Notes under the pieces: generated by a model
The model's database searches: none
Seen by the model: only the letters and a program-made list of their open reading frames with translations
What the model was told of the DNA's origin: nothing
Translations under genes and position numbers: made by a program
Assembly: GCF_900093605.1 (NCBI RefSeq)
Contig: NZ_FLYE01000044.1
Coordinates: 1 to 57,095, forward strand
Source: Candidatus Terasakiella magnetica
GTDB taxonomy: Bacteria; Pseudomonadota; Alphaproteobacteria; Rhodospirillales; Terasakiellaceae
Length of the DNA: 57,095 nt
Direction: 5' to 3'
Shown here: positions 7,884 to 17,010 of the stretch, in pieces
Position numbering within the stretch: position 1 is the first letter of the stretch
Layout: every line of letters begins with the position of its first letter

Positions 7884-9869
7884 ATGAGCTACGATTTATT
7901 CACCAAGGAAGAAAAACTGCTTCAAGAAGCTAGCGATATGCTGGAAGAGGCCGAGGGCGCCAGTAAAGAGAAGTTGATTGAGACGATCAAGCATTTGGCA
8001 AAAGGCTATAAGAAGTCTTTGCGTGAAACAAAGCGCTTGCTCAAAATGAGTGATCGCTCAGAGCAGCGCTTGCAAGAAGTGGTGGCTTATCGAACCAAAG
8101 AGCTGGACTTTGAAAAAGCCAAGCTGGAGCGTCTTGTTAAACTCGGTATCGCCATGGCGGCTGAGCGTGATGAGATCAAGCTCTTGGAAATGATCCTTGA
8201 TGGGGCAAAGCAACTGGCAAATGCTGATGGTGGCTCGCTCTATTTACGCCATGATGAAAACAAGCTTGCCTTTGAAATTGTCAAAACGGACAGTCTTGGC
8301 TTTTATATGGGCGGTGTGGATGGCGGTGAGGTCACCATCCCGCCTGTGCATATGTATAATACGGAAAATGGTGCCCCCAATCATAGCAACGTAGTCAGCC
8401 ATTGTGTGCTTTCGCGCGAGACCATTCGTATTGATGATGCTTATGATCCTTGCCTGACCGATGATTGTGGGTTTGATTTTTCTGGCACGCGTTTTTTTGA
8501 TGAAGCTAATAATTATCGCTCTTCCTCTTTTTTGACCGTGCCTTTAATGCCGCGCGGTGGTGAAGTGATCGGGGCGTTACAATTGATCAACTCACAAGAT
8601 GAAAAAGGCAATATTATCCCCTTTAGTGAAGAGATCGTCAGCTTTGTTGAAGCGCTTGCTTCACAGGCAGCGGTTGCTTTAGATAATCAGCGCTTGATGG
8701 ATGCCCAACGTGTCTTGATGGATAGCTTTATTGAGCTGATTGCCGGCGCAATTGACGCCAAGTCGCCTTATACGGGCGGGCATTGTGCGCGTGTGCCGGA
8801 GCTGTCCTTAATGCTGTGTGAGGCCGCAAGTGAGGCTACAGACGGTGTCTTTCATGATTTCGCCTTTACGGATGAAGAAGAGTGGCGTGAGTTTAAAATC
8901 GCGGCTTGGCTGCATGATTGCGGTAAGGTCACCACACCAGAATATGTAGTGGATAAAGCCACCAAGCTTGAAACCATTTATAACCGTATCCACGAGGTCC
9001 GCACCCGTTTTGAGGTCTTGCGCCGGGATGCGGAAATAGACTGTCTAAATGCCCAGTTAAAAGGTGAGGATGGATCAAGCGCCATTGCACGCTTTAAAGA
9101 GCAAGTTGCCCAGCTTGAAGATGATTATGCCTTTGTTGCTGAGAGTAATGTGGGCGGTGAATTTATGTCTGATGAGCGCGTGGCTAGGCTGGCACAAATT
9201 GCTGAAGTTGAATGGACGCGATATTTTGATGACCGTCTTGGGCTTTCACAGCAAGAAGAATTGGCCTTAAGTGACATTGCGCCAGTTGATTTGCCCGCAC
9301 GAGAAAAACTTTTAAGTGATCGTCTGGAACATGTGGTGCCAAGAGAAGCGGGCATGGCAGAGTTTTTAGAAGACCATGGCTTTAAAATGGCTGTCCCTGA
9401 GGCGCTTTATAATAAGGGAGAGCTTTATAACCTTAAAATTGGGCGCGGTACGCTTAATGATGAAGAGCGTTTTAAAATTAATGAACATATGATCCAGACA
9501 ATCATGATGCTGGAACGCCTGCCTTTCCCAAAACATATGGCAAAAATCCCTGAATATGCCGGAGGTCATCATGAAACGATGATAGGAACGGGCTATCCGC
9601 GCAAACTCACTAAAGAAGAAATGTCTATACCTGCGCGCATTATGGCAGTTGCTGATATTTTTGAGGCTTTAACTGCTGCTGATCGCCCTTATAAAAAGGC
9701 GAAAACCTTAAGTGAAGCGGTGCGTATTATGGGCTTTATGGTGAAAGACCAGCATATTGATAAAGACCTGTTTAAGCTCTTCTTGGAAAAAGGCCTGCAT
9801 ATTGAATATGGACAGCGTTTCTTAAAGCCAGAACAGATTGACGAGGTTGATATCTCGGCCTTCTTGTAA
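7884..9869 (+). CDS. GAF and HD-GYP domain protein, probable cyclic-di-GMP phosphodiesterase
   Basis: Soluble 661-residue protein. Coiled coil about 10-88, GAF domain about 90-270, then an HD-GYP domain that would hydrolyse c-di-GMP. The metal pair H344-D345 sits in AAWLHDCGK, HHE is at 562-564, and GYP at 570-572 (HHETMIGTGYP). SIPARIMAVADIFEALTAADRPY follows in the usual order (581-603, split here only as a description). Between HDCGK and HHE there are about 215 residues, far more than in compact HD-GYP domains: a predicted helical insertion (about 365-500) rich in charged residues. All expected metal ligands seem present, so activity is likely. No receiver is attached; the GAF domain is the input. 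Confidence 0.9.
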   Translation: MSYDLFTKEEKLLQEASDMLEEAEGASKEKLIETIKHLAKGYKKSLRETKRLLKMSDRSEQRLQEVVAYRTKELDFEKAKLERLVKLGIAMAAERDEIKLLEMILDGAKQLANADGGSLYLRHDENKLAFEIVKTDSLGFYMGGVDGGEVTIPPVHMYNTENGAPNHSNVVSHCVLSRETIRIDDAYDPCLTDDCGFDFSGTRFFDEANNYRSSSFLTVPLMPRGGEVIGALQLINSQDEKGNIIPFSEEIVSFVEALASQAAVALDNQRLMDAQRVLMDSFIELIAGAIDAKSPYTGGHCARVPELSLMLCEAASEATDGVFHDFAFTDEEEWREFKIAAWLHDCGKVTTPEYVVDKATKLETIYNRIHEVRTRFEVLRRDAEIDCLNAQLKGEDGSSAIARFKEQVAQLEDDYAFVAESNVGGEFMSDERVARLAQIAEVEWTRYFDDRLGLSQQEELALSDIAPVDLPAREKLLSDRLEHVVPREAGMAEFLEDHGFKMAVPEALYNKGELYNLKIGRGTLNDEERFKINEHMIQTIMMLERLPFPKHMAKIPEYAGGHHETMIGTGYPRKLTKEEMSIPARIMAVADIFEALTAADRPYKKAKTLSEAVRIMGFMVKDQHIDKDLFKLFLEKGLHIEYGQRFLKPEQIDEVDISAFL

Positions 9870-9884
9870 AGGGGGACTCGTCTG

Positions 9885-11648
9885 TTATTTATTAAGCGTT
9901 GTTTCAAATTCAATGGCTTTATCCATCATGCGCTTGGCTTCCTCTTTTTTATCCTGCTCTTGTAAAACCTCTGATAAGTTTTTTAAGGTTTTGGGGAAAT
10001 GGTGGGTTTTAACGCCGTTCCATTTATCCTTGGGCAAGGCAGCATAGAGTGAGAGTGCATATTTATAGGTAAATTCCGCTTTGGGCAGGTCTTTCATCAA
10101 GCGCTGGGCAGTAGCCATGTTTTCCATGATATGGATAAGCTGGGGTGATTTTTTGCCTTGTTTTTCCCGGGAAATATCAGCGGCCCGTAAAAAAGTCTCA
10201 ATGGCTTTGCGATAGCGTTTTTGTTTGCTGTAATTTTCGCCTAACAAATTGATAAAAACTTCTTTTTTGTCGCTTTTTTCATCTGTCATATCGACGATAT
10301 TTTGCAAAAGAACTTCTGCTTTACCAAATTCTTTATGTTCTTGATAGGTATGGGCCATATTGAGATGGGCAAGGATCATTTTATCTTTGGCATCTTGCGG
10401 GGCGTTATCATTGATCTGTTGGAGAGAGCGAAAGACGCGTTCTTCATCCTTGCGATAGCCACTGTCGCGATAAAACTTATGGACATGAAGCATATACTCC
10501 AGCCCTTTTTCCGCTTGTTTGGGCGTCAGGTGATTATAGCCAAAAGTTTCTAAAGCCCAGTAAGAACGTAAATGTTCTTCACCAAAAAGGGATTTGGTGA
10601 TGGAATATTCTCTGGCGGCAATCTCGCGGCATTTATCTGTTTTTGACAGCAGGCAATTGAGCTTGGTGAGTTGCTGGATGAAAACATAATCCTGATAGGC
10701 CCCCGTGCCATAAAGGTCGATCATCTTTTTAAAAGCCTCAACGGCACGTTCAATATCGCGTTCTTTTTGGGACTTTTTGACCAGCTCTTTGATCACTTCC
10801 ACATGGCCGCTATGTTCTCTTAACAGCTTTTGCCAAATTTTATCCTCACGTGTGCTTTGATAAAGCCCCCAGTGGGGATCAAAGAAAAACTCATGACGTG
10901 AAATGGTTTTGTTAAAAGAGGCAGCAGCCTTGTCTTTTTGATTGTTTTGATAAGCCAGCCAACCAAGGTTGTTATAAATGTCGCTTACTTTGGGCTCTTG
11001 TTTGGCAGCTTGTTCATAAAATGTGACGGCTTGATCAAAACGTTGTTCTTTAAAGGCCTTGCGCGCCGCCCCAAAACTGTTGAGCCCATCTTTTGTCGCC
11101 AGCCAATCACGCTCAATAAAGGCATGATCGCGTGGTGTTAAACGCATATCAAGATAGCCCATTGCTTGGCGGATCAACTGTTGAATAGCCGGGGCAATAT
11201 CTACATCTTTTTCAATAGGCAGTGTGGTTGACCAAAGATCGTTTTCAAGTGATGGATTGAGGATCTCAAGGCTCAACTGGCGCATGGGCTCGTGGCTGAT
11301 TTTACCTGTGAGCACCCAGTTTGCGCCCCAGCGTTTAAACTCATCTCGCCCAGCTTTTGTATGGGGATCAAATTCATCTGGCTTTTGGCCCTTGGCATTG
11401 ATGGAGGCTAAACCATAATTTGACTTCCACAAAAGGGTCGGCTTTTGATTAAGAAAACTGTCAAACCCATCGGTGATGGCATGGGCTAAATTAACATCAG
11501 CTTCTTTTTTGGTCGCAGGTGTGAAGGTGTAAGACGCAATAAAATATTTCGGACCTGTCTGGTCAAATTCTTCATCTGTAATGGTTTGACAGGCAGAAAG
11601 GGCAAGAGTGCTAAAGCACAAGACGGCCAGAATTAGAAATTTACGCAC
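9885..11648 (-). CDS. TPR-repeat lipoprotein
   Basis: Outer-membrane or periplasmic lipoprotein of 587 residues. The signal peptide ends in the lipobox LSAC with the acylated Cys at C20. Residues about 30-170 form an N-terminal domain with a beta-rich look. From about residue 190 onward the protein is built from tetratricopeptide-like helical pairs (for example YNNLGWLAYQNNQKDKAAASF and INLLGENYSKQKRYRKAIETF patterns), a scaffold for protein contacts. It is convergent with the HD-GYP gene, 15 bases away. It starts 24 bases past the stop of the REC-PAS-LuxR gene on the same strand, so the two are probably one transcript. Specific function unknown. Confidence 0.82.
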   Translation of the reverse strand: MRKFLILAVLCFSTLALSACQTITDEEFDQTGPKYFIASYTFTPATKKEADVNLAHAITDGFDSFLNQKPTLLWKSNYGLASINAKGQKPDEFDPHTKAGRDEFKRWGANWVLTGKISHEPMRQLSLEILNPSLENDLWSTTLPIEKDVDIAPAIQQLIRQAMGYLDMRLTPRDHAFIERDWLATKDGLNSFGAARKAFKEQRFDQAVTFYEQAAKQEPKVSDIYNNLGWLAYQNNQKDKAAASFNKTISRHEFFFDPHWGLYQSTREDKIWQKLLREHSGHVEVIKELVKKSQKERDIERAVEAFKKMIDLYGTGAYQDYVFIQQLTKLNCLLSKTDKCREIAAREYSITKSLFGEEHLRSYWALETFGYNHLTPKQAEKGLEYMLHVHKFYRDSGYRKDEERVFRSLQQINDNAPQDAKDKMILAHLNMAHTYQEHKEFGKAEVLLQNIVDMTDEKSDKKEVFINLLGENYSKQKRYRKAIETFLRAADISREKQGKKSPQLIHIMENMATAQRLMKDLPKAEFTYKYALSLYAALPKDKWNGVKTHHFPKTLKNLSEVLQEQDKKEEAKRMMDKAIEFETTLNK

Positions 11649-11672
11649 TCTGTGTTCCCCTCTCTTTAGGAC

Positions 11673-12635
11673 TTAGTCTTTAAAACTTGGTGTGAGAAGG
11701 ACCGTTCTAATGAGCTCAGGCTGGCCGCTGGTATTTGTCTTTGAGAAAATACGTTTCAGGTATGTCCGTGCAGAACCTTCCGTAATTCCTTGGATGGGGG
11801 CCGCTTCTTGCAGGGAATAGCCTTGAATGATCAGGCGCAATAACTGGGCTTCAGATGGGGCAAGGTCATAGAGGTCTTGTAAGTTTTCCACGCTGGGCGG
11901 GTTATGTTTTTCTGGATCAGATACTAGTATGAGGATTTTATCGTCAATTGAGGAAATGATGACCCGAAGGGAAGTCTCTGATGATTGACGCTCAATGGAA
12001 ATGGCACTTTCTGTTGTGGCGCCTTGGGCGATGGCATCTTGTAATTCACTGCGCGCTGCATTGGACAGGCATCTAACAAAATTACCGCCATCAAGTGAGA
12101 GGCCATCTTGTTCACTACAAATCTCAGCAGCAAACTGATTCATATGCACCACATGGGAATCTTCTTCGCAGATGATCACGCCTACTTGTAAGCGGTCTAG
12201 AACATGCAGGCCAATAAGGTCACCGGCATTTTCAGGTGATTTCATATCTTCAAAACGCTTTAAGCAATCTTCAATGCCTTTGCCCAAATCCGGTGTGGGA
12301 CAAGGTTTTGTATAAAAACGAAAAATTGGCGTGTTGTTGATAATATCCATGGCTGTATTAAGATCAGCCGTACCGGTGAGCATGACAAATTGTGTCGCAG
12401 GCTCAATCTCAAAGAGGTGTGTCGCCAGTTGAAGGCCATTTATTTTAGGCATCTTCAGGTCGGTGATAACCACATGAAACGGGTTTTCTTTTTGATGTTC
12501 AATGGTCTGTTCAGGCGATGTTTCAAACGACATATCCCACTGCCCTTTATGAGAGCGCATAAAGGCGCGCCTTAAGGCATCCAGCAGTAAGGGGTCATCA
12601 TCAACAAAAAGAATGCGGGGTTTTATTTGTGGCAT
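11673..12635 (-). CDS. Response regulator with REC, PAS-like and LuxR-type HTH domains
   Basis: Transcription factor of 320 residues. The receiver has FVDDDP at 10-15 and the phospho-acceptor D59 (ITDLKMP); RFYTKPC supplies the conserved Lys. A PAS-like domain (about 145-245, beginning LDRLQVGVIICEED) follows. The LuxR-type helix-turn-helix is about 255-315 (LAPSEAQLLRLIIQGYSLQEAA). It is transcribed divergently from the LivJ-like binding-protein gene across 147 bases containing the element TTTGTTCCCATTTGGG. It is therefore the best candidate to bind that site and the copy at 18408. This is inference from position. Confidence 0.88.
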   Translation of the reverse strand: MPQIKPRILFVDDDPLLLDALRRAFMRSHKGQWDMSFETSPEQTIEHQKENPFHVVITDLKMPKINGLQLATHLFEIEPATQFVMLTGTADLNTAMDIINNTPIFRFYTKPCPTPDLGKGIEDCLKRFEDMKSPENAGDLIGLHVLDRLQVGVIICEEDSHVVHMNQFAAEICSEQDGLSLDGGNFVRCLSNAARSELQDAIAQGATTESAISIERQSSETSLRVIISSIDDKILILVSDPEKHNPPSVENLQDLYDLAPSEAQLLRLIIQGYSLQEAAPIQGITEGSARTYLKRIFSKTNTSGQPELIRTVLLTPSFKD

Positions 12636-12689
12636 ATATTCTCCTCTTAGCCACAGATTAACCGATAAAATTAGAAAAACAAGATTTGC

Positions 12690-12705
12690 TTTGTTCCCAT
12701 TTGGG
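12690..12705. promoter_or_regulatory. Candidate operator TTTGTTCCCATTTGGG, copy 1
   Basis: A 16-base element identical to the one at 18408-18423. It contains the inverted repeat TTCCCA-TT-TGGGAA (12694-12707), 6-bp arms with a 2-base spacer. It sits in the divergent region between the REC-PAS-LuxR regulator and the LivJ-like gene, 77 bases before the latter's GTG start. An identical 16-mer upstream of two signalling genes 5.7 kb apart is unlikely by chance. Confidence 0.6.
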
Positions 12706-12782
12706 AATAGATAATTCTCAAGAAAGAAGCAAAACTGTTCTAGAGTATAAAGTTAATTCTTTGAAAAAAAGGAAAATGGGCG

Positions 12783-13967
12783 GTGGATCAGGTCAAGTCA
12801 TTGATATTGAGTTTATTTTTACTGACATGCGTTTTTGCCGCTGATGTTTTTGCGCAAACGCCCATATTGCTGGGGCTGGATGCGGATATGAGTTCGGGCT
12901 CGGCGCGTTCTGGTATTGCCATTAAGCGCGGGATTGAACTTGCGATTGAAGAAGTCAACCAAGCAGGCGGTGTTTTAGGGCGCCCTTTAAAGCTTGTGGT
13001 CAAAGACCACCATGGCAACCCGGCACGCGGAGCTGACAATATTGAAGATTTTGCTAAAGATGACGATATGGTCGCGGTCTTGGGGGGCTTGCATACACCC
13101 GTTGCGCTTTATGAACTTAAAAATATTCATAAATATAAGATGATTTATCTCAGCCCTTGGGCAGCAGGTACGCCTGTTGTTGAAAATGGCTATGACCCCA
13201 ACTATGTTTTTCGCCTGTCTGTGCGCGATGAATATGCAGGTGGCTTTCTTGTGGAAAAAGCCCTGAAACGTGGCTTTAAACGCATCGCGCTTGCACTGGA
13301 AAATACCGGGTGGGGGCGCTCAAATGAACGCGCTATGAAGACCGCTTTGGAGGCAAAGGGCTATAATCCGGTTGCCGTTTCGTGGTTTCACTGGGGTACA
13401 GGTACTGCCAAAGAAGCTTTAGGGGATTTAGTGCGCTCAAAGCCGGATGTGATTTTGCTGGTTGCCAATGCACCAGAAGGCAAGGCTATCGTGAAAGCTA
13501 TGGCAGAGCGTGAGGAGAGTGAGCGCGTTGCGATTATTTCCCATTGGGGGGTAACCGGAGGGAATTTTTTTGCGGAGGCAAAAGAGGCGATCTCCAAAGT
13601 TGATTTGACCTTTTTACAAACCTATTCCTTTATTGATCGTATGGATGAAGGACGCGCAAGGCAAGTGATCAACGCGTATGTAAAGCGCTATCCTGATGCC
13701 GATAATGTGCGCGATATTTATGCCCCTGTGGGGACGGCCCATGCCTATGACCTTGTTCATATTTTGGCAAAAGCGATCACACAGGCAGGCACGATAGATC
13801 GGGCAAAAGTCCATGAAGCGCTGGAAAAACTTCCGCCCCATAACGGCTTAGTGCGCCGTTATGCACGTCCGTTTAGTGCGAAAAAACATGATGCGCTGGA
13901 TGTGAGTGATTTTAATCTATCAAAATTTGATAAAGCCGGTGCCATTATCCCCATAGGGTTGGAATAA
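12783..13967 (+). CDS. LivJ-type (Peripl_BP_6) periplasmic binding protein, probable sensor component
   Basis: Periplasmic binding protein of the branched-chain amino acid / urea (LivJ, Peripl_BP_6) family, 394 residues. The signal peptide is residues 1-24 with cleavage at VFA-QTP. The family-typical AIEEVNQAGGVLGRPL is at about 52-67 and AVLGGLHTP near 98-106. The start is a GTG preceded by AAGGA at suitable spacing; no in-frame ATG is available. No ABC permease or ATPase is adjacent. Instead a membrane histidine kinase begins 3 bases after the stop, so a ligand-sensing role is more likely than transport. Ligand unknown; amino acids, short amides or urea are the usual ones in this family. 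Confidence 0.87.
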   Translation: MDQVKSLILSLFLLTCVFAADVFAQTPILLGLDADMSSGSARSGIAIKRGIELAIEEVNQAGGVLGRPLKLVVKDHHGNPARGADNIEDFAKDDDMVAVLGGLHTPVALYELKNIHKYKMIYLSPWAAGTPVVENGYDPNYVFRLSVRDEYAGGFLVEKALKRGFKRIALALENTGWGRSNERAMKTALEAKGYNPVAVSWFHWGTGTAKEALGDLVRSKPDVILLVANAPEGKAIVKAMAEREESERVAIISHWGVTGGNFFAEAKEAISKVDLTFLQTYSFIDRMDEGRARQVINAYVKRYPDADNVRDIYAPVGTAHAYDLVHILAKAITQAGTIDRAKVHEALEKLPPHNGLVRRYARPFSAKKHDALDVSDFNLSKFDKAGAIIPIGLE

Positions 13968-13970
13968 AGC

Positions 13971-15818
13971 ATGGTCAGAAAGTCTCGCGCACCTTCTATT
14001 TTCATTTACCCGTTGCGTTATGTGCTGCCCATCGGTATCGCCTTTATGGTGGCATTGTGGTTTGCGGGTAGTCAATTTTTGGAAATGACGTTGCGCGATC
14101 AGCTTGATCAACATATGAAAGAAATCGGTATTTTAGAAACCGATACAATTCAAGAACGTCTTGATGATTTACAGGAATTTGCCCGCGCAATTTCAGAAAA
14201 TGAATTGACCATCAACGGGATTATTGATCGCCAAGGAAACGCTTCTTATCTTCCTGCTTTTTTCCGCTCTTTATCTTTACCAGGTTCGCCTGCTGGGGTG
14301 ATGTATCTGGTGGATTATAAAGGCCGCTTGATTGCCTCGCACCAATCGGACGCTTTTGATATGGAAAATGTGCCGAGCTATTACGATATGGAGAGCCTTA
14401 TTTTGGATAAACACGGCATTGTGATTGTTCAGCCGGTTTATTATGCAGGTTCTGCTGAAGGGGCGATTGTCCTGAAATATCCCATTGAGGCGTTTGACGA
14501 AATTTTTGAAAGAAACTCTTTCAGTAATGAAGTCTTTATTATCAATGGAAGAGGCCGTGTTATTTATTCTTCAAACACGGAGCTTGCCGGCCTTGGGACC
14601 ATACCCGATGAGAATTTAGAGGGTTGGGTACAGGTTAAAAACAAGCTGTTTGTGAATAACACAGGTGTGATCGTTGCAAGCTCTCTTGAAGAAGCCGCGC
14701 GTTCTTTGCGCACCTTTCAGATTATTCAGTTAGCTGGGTTGGTGATCTTTTTATCCTTGGCGGTGGGGCTGGTTGTCTTATGTGCCTATTTAATCTCGCG
14801 CCCCTTAAACGGTTTTGCAAAATCCATTGCTTCTGTGAGTGATATGGATGGGCTTACTATTCGTTTGGAAACGCAAGGCCCCCGCGAAATTGAACATTTC
14901 GCCAATGCTTTTAACCATATGGCAGGCAAGCTTGAAAATGCCCTGCAAGAACAAACCGAACTGCAAAAAGAATTGCAGCAGGCGCAAAAACTCGAAGCCA
15001 TTGGTCAGCTTGCAGGGGGCATCGCCCATGAGATTAATACGCCGTCCCAATATATCGGGGATAATTTAAGTTTTTTACTGGATAGCGAAAAAGACCTGAT
15101 CGGTTTGATCAATCAGACGGTAGCCTTGAAAGAAGAATGTAAAGAGCATGGGATTTGTCGCGAGCGTGTGGAGCGCATTGATCGTATGATTGAGGATATT
15201 GATCTGGAGTTTCTTGTGGAAGAAACCGGATTGGCAACCCAGCAGTCTCTTGATGGAATTAAGCAGATTTCCAGCATTGTTTTGGCGATGAAAGAATTCT
15301 CACATCCGGGCTCAAAAGAGAAAAAGATGATTGATCTTAATCATGCGCTGGAAACCACGCTGACCGTTTCTAAAAATGAATGGAAGAACCTCGCCACGAT
15401 TGAAAATGAGATGGATCAGAGTTTACCGCATGTTTTATGCCATGCCGGGGAGCTTAATCAGGTCTTTCTTAATCTCATTGTCAATGCCGCCCATGCCATT
15501 GAGGAGGCAGGTCGGGGCGGTGAGGGGAGGATTACCGTTTCAACACAATGTGAGGCCGACATGGTTGAAGTCCGCATTAAAGATAACGGCAATGGCATTA
15601 AGACTGAGAATAAAAACCAGATTTTCAACCCGTTCTTTACCACAAAAGAAGTCGGTCGCGGGACGGGACAGGGGTTATCACTATCACATGATATTGTGGT
15701 GAATAAACATAATGGAAGCCTATCATTTGAAACACAAGAAGGGGTCGGTAGTAGCTTTATAGTGCGCCTGCCGTGTGGTGAGATGGTCGCAAAAGAGCAG
15801 GAGAGAGACAGTGGTTAA
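13971..15818 (+). CDS. Membrane sensor histidine kinase with Cache-like periplasmic domain
   Basis: 615-residue kinase. TM1 about 15-33, periplasmic Cache-like domain (about 40-245, with MYLVDYKGRLIASH typical of a PAS-like periplasmic fold), TM2 about 250-274, HAMP 275-330, then HisKA with H353 in GGIAHEINTPSQYIGDN and HATPase (about 460-605) with DNGNGI and GRGTGQGLSLS. Between the H-box and the ATPase lies a Cys-containing helical insert (about 375-440). It has no receiver. It starts 3 bases after the binding-protein gene and its stop overlaps the GTG of the FIST gene by 8 bases. Its catalytic half is a close paralogue of the kinase at 17010. Confidence 0.93.
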   Translation: MVRKSRAPSIFIYPLRYVLPIGIAFMVALWFAGSQFLEMTLRDQLDQHMKEIGILETDTIQERLDDLQEFARAISENELTINGIIDRQGNASYLPAFFRSLSLPGSPAGVMYLVDYKGRLIASHQSDAFDMENVPSYYDMESLILDKHGIVIVQPVYYAGSAEGAIVLKYPIEAFDEIFERNSFSNEVFIINGRGRVIYSSNTELAGLGTIPDENLEGWVQVKNKLFVNNTGVIVASSLEEAARSLRTFQIIQLAGLVIFLSLAVGLVVLCAYLISRPLNGFAKSIASVSDMDGLTIRLETQGPREIEHFANAFNHMAGKLENALQEQTELQKELQQAQKLEAIGQLAGGIAHEINTPSQYIGDNLSFLLDSEKDLIGLINQTVALKEECKEHGICRERVERIDRMIEDIDLEFLVEETGLATQQSLDGIKQISSIVLAMKEFSHPGSKEKKMIDLNHALETTLTVSKNEWKNLATIENEMDQSLPHVLCHAGELNQVFLNLIVNAAHAIEEAGRGGEGRITVSTQCEADMVEVRIKDNGNGIKTENKNQIFNPFFTTKEVGRGTGQGLSLSHDIVVNKHNGSLSFETQEGVGSSFIVRLPCGEMVAKEQERDSG

Positions 15819-17010
15819 AATTGCAACAGCAGGTAATAGTCACTCCGATACCTTAAAAGCCGTTCAAGAAGCCGTACATGATTTGCGCATAGAGTTGGGT
15901 GAGAACCCAGACTATGTCATGGTGCAGATGAATGCGGCCCTTGATGTGGATGTGGTCAGGCCTTATTTGCACAGCTTGTGGCCCCATTGTCAAATCCACG
16001 GGGCAACTTCTTGCCTTGGCACCATTACGGATAAGGGGGTGTTTAGTGCACCAGATGCGGGGCTGGCCCTTTATGGGGTGGTTGATGAGGCATCTGCTTA
16101 TGGTGTGGGTTTTTCTGCAGCAGGCGACCAAATGGGAAATGCTGCTGTTGATGCGTTACATGAGGCCTTAAAAAATATTGGTCGTGAAGGTGAACTGCCA
16201 GACCTCGTCTGGACAACATGCAGCCCCGGTTTTGAAGAAGAGGCCTTACAAGCACTTCAAAAAGAACTGGGGGCCGATACGCCGATTATTGGTGGGTCCT
16301 GTGCGGATAATGAAATTGCAGGCAACTGGCATTTGTTTAACCAGCAAAATTTTGCCCAAAATGGCTGTGTAGTCACCGTTGTATTTAATGAAGGTTTGAT
16401 GGGTAATAGTTTTCAAAGTGCCTATATGGCAACTGAGAAAAAGGCGGTGATTACCTCTTGTGAAAAACGCACAATTAAGGAAATTGATAACACCCTTGCG
16501 GGGGAGGTCTATGCCAATTGGGTGGGCATAGAGCTGGAAAAAGAGCGCTATGAAAGCCTCAATATTCTTGGGCAGACCACCCTGTCTCCTTTAGGTCGGC
16601 GTGTGGGGGAGCTGGGGGGAACGGATATGTATTTAATGTCTCACCCAGAAACCATTACACCGGAAGGTTATTTAACAGTTTTCACCGATGTTGAAGTGGG
16701 CGATGAGCTTGTTTTAATGACAGGGGATAAGGAAATGTTGCTCAACCGTGCCTCGCGGGTCTGTAGTTTTGCAAAAAGCATGGGCCATATAGAAAGAAAT
16801 AATATTGCTGGTGCCATTATTGTTTATTGCGCAGGCTGTATGTTAAGTGTGCGCGATGATCTTGATGATTTACAAAAACGCATTGCAGGCACTTTACATG
16901 GTGCCCCTTTCATTACGGCCTTTACCTTTGGGGAGCAGGGGCAAGTTATTGCAGGTGAAAACTGTCATGGGAATTTGATGGTTTCTTCCTTGATGTGGGG
17001 GCATCAGTAA
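15811..17010 (+). CDS. FIST-domain sensory protein
   Basis: Cytoplasmic FIST (FIST_N plus FIST_C) protein of 399 residues. FIST domains are proposed small-ligand sensors, often of amino acids, found next to signalling proteins. FIST_N covers about 25-215, with the GATSCLG and GGSCADN motifs; FIST_C covers about 225-375. I chose the GTG at 15811, which has AGGAG 7 bases upstream and gives a normal FIST start (VKIATAGNS); an in-frame upstream GTG/ATG region would add unrelated residues. It is sandwiched with overlaps between two paralogous kinases (8 bases with the first, 1 base with the second). This suggests it feeds or tunes one of them. Confidence 0.9.
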   Translation: MVKIATAGNSHSDTLKAVQEAVHDLRIELGENPDYVMVQMNAALDVDVVRPYLHSLWPHCQIHGATSCLGTITDKGVFSAPDAGLALYGVVDEASAYGVGFSAAGDQMGNAAVDALHEALKNIGREGELPDLVWTTCSPGFEEEALQALQKELGADTPIIGGSCADNEIAGNWHLFNQQNFAQNGCVVTVVFNEGLMGNSFQSAYMATEKKAVITSCEKRTIKEIDNTLAGEVYANWVGIELEKERYESLNILGQTTLSPLGRRVGELGGTDMYLMSHPETITPEGYLTVFTDVEVGDELVLMTGDKEMLLNRASRVCSFAKSMGHIERNNIAGAIIVYCAGCMLSVRDDLDDLQKRIAGTLHGAPFITAFTFGEQGQVIAGENCHGNLMVSSLMWGHQ

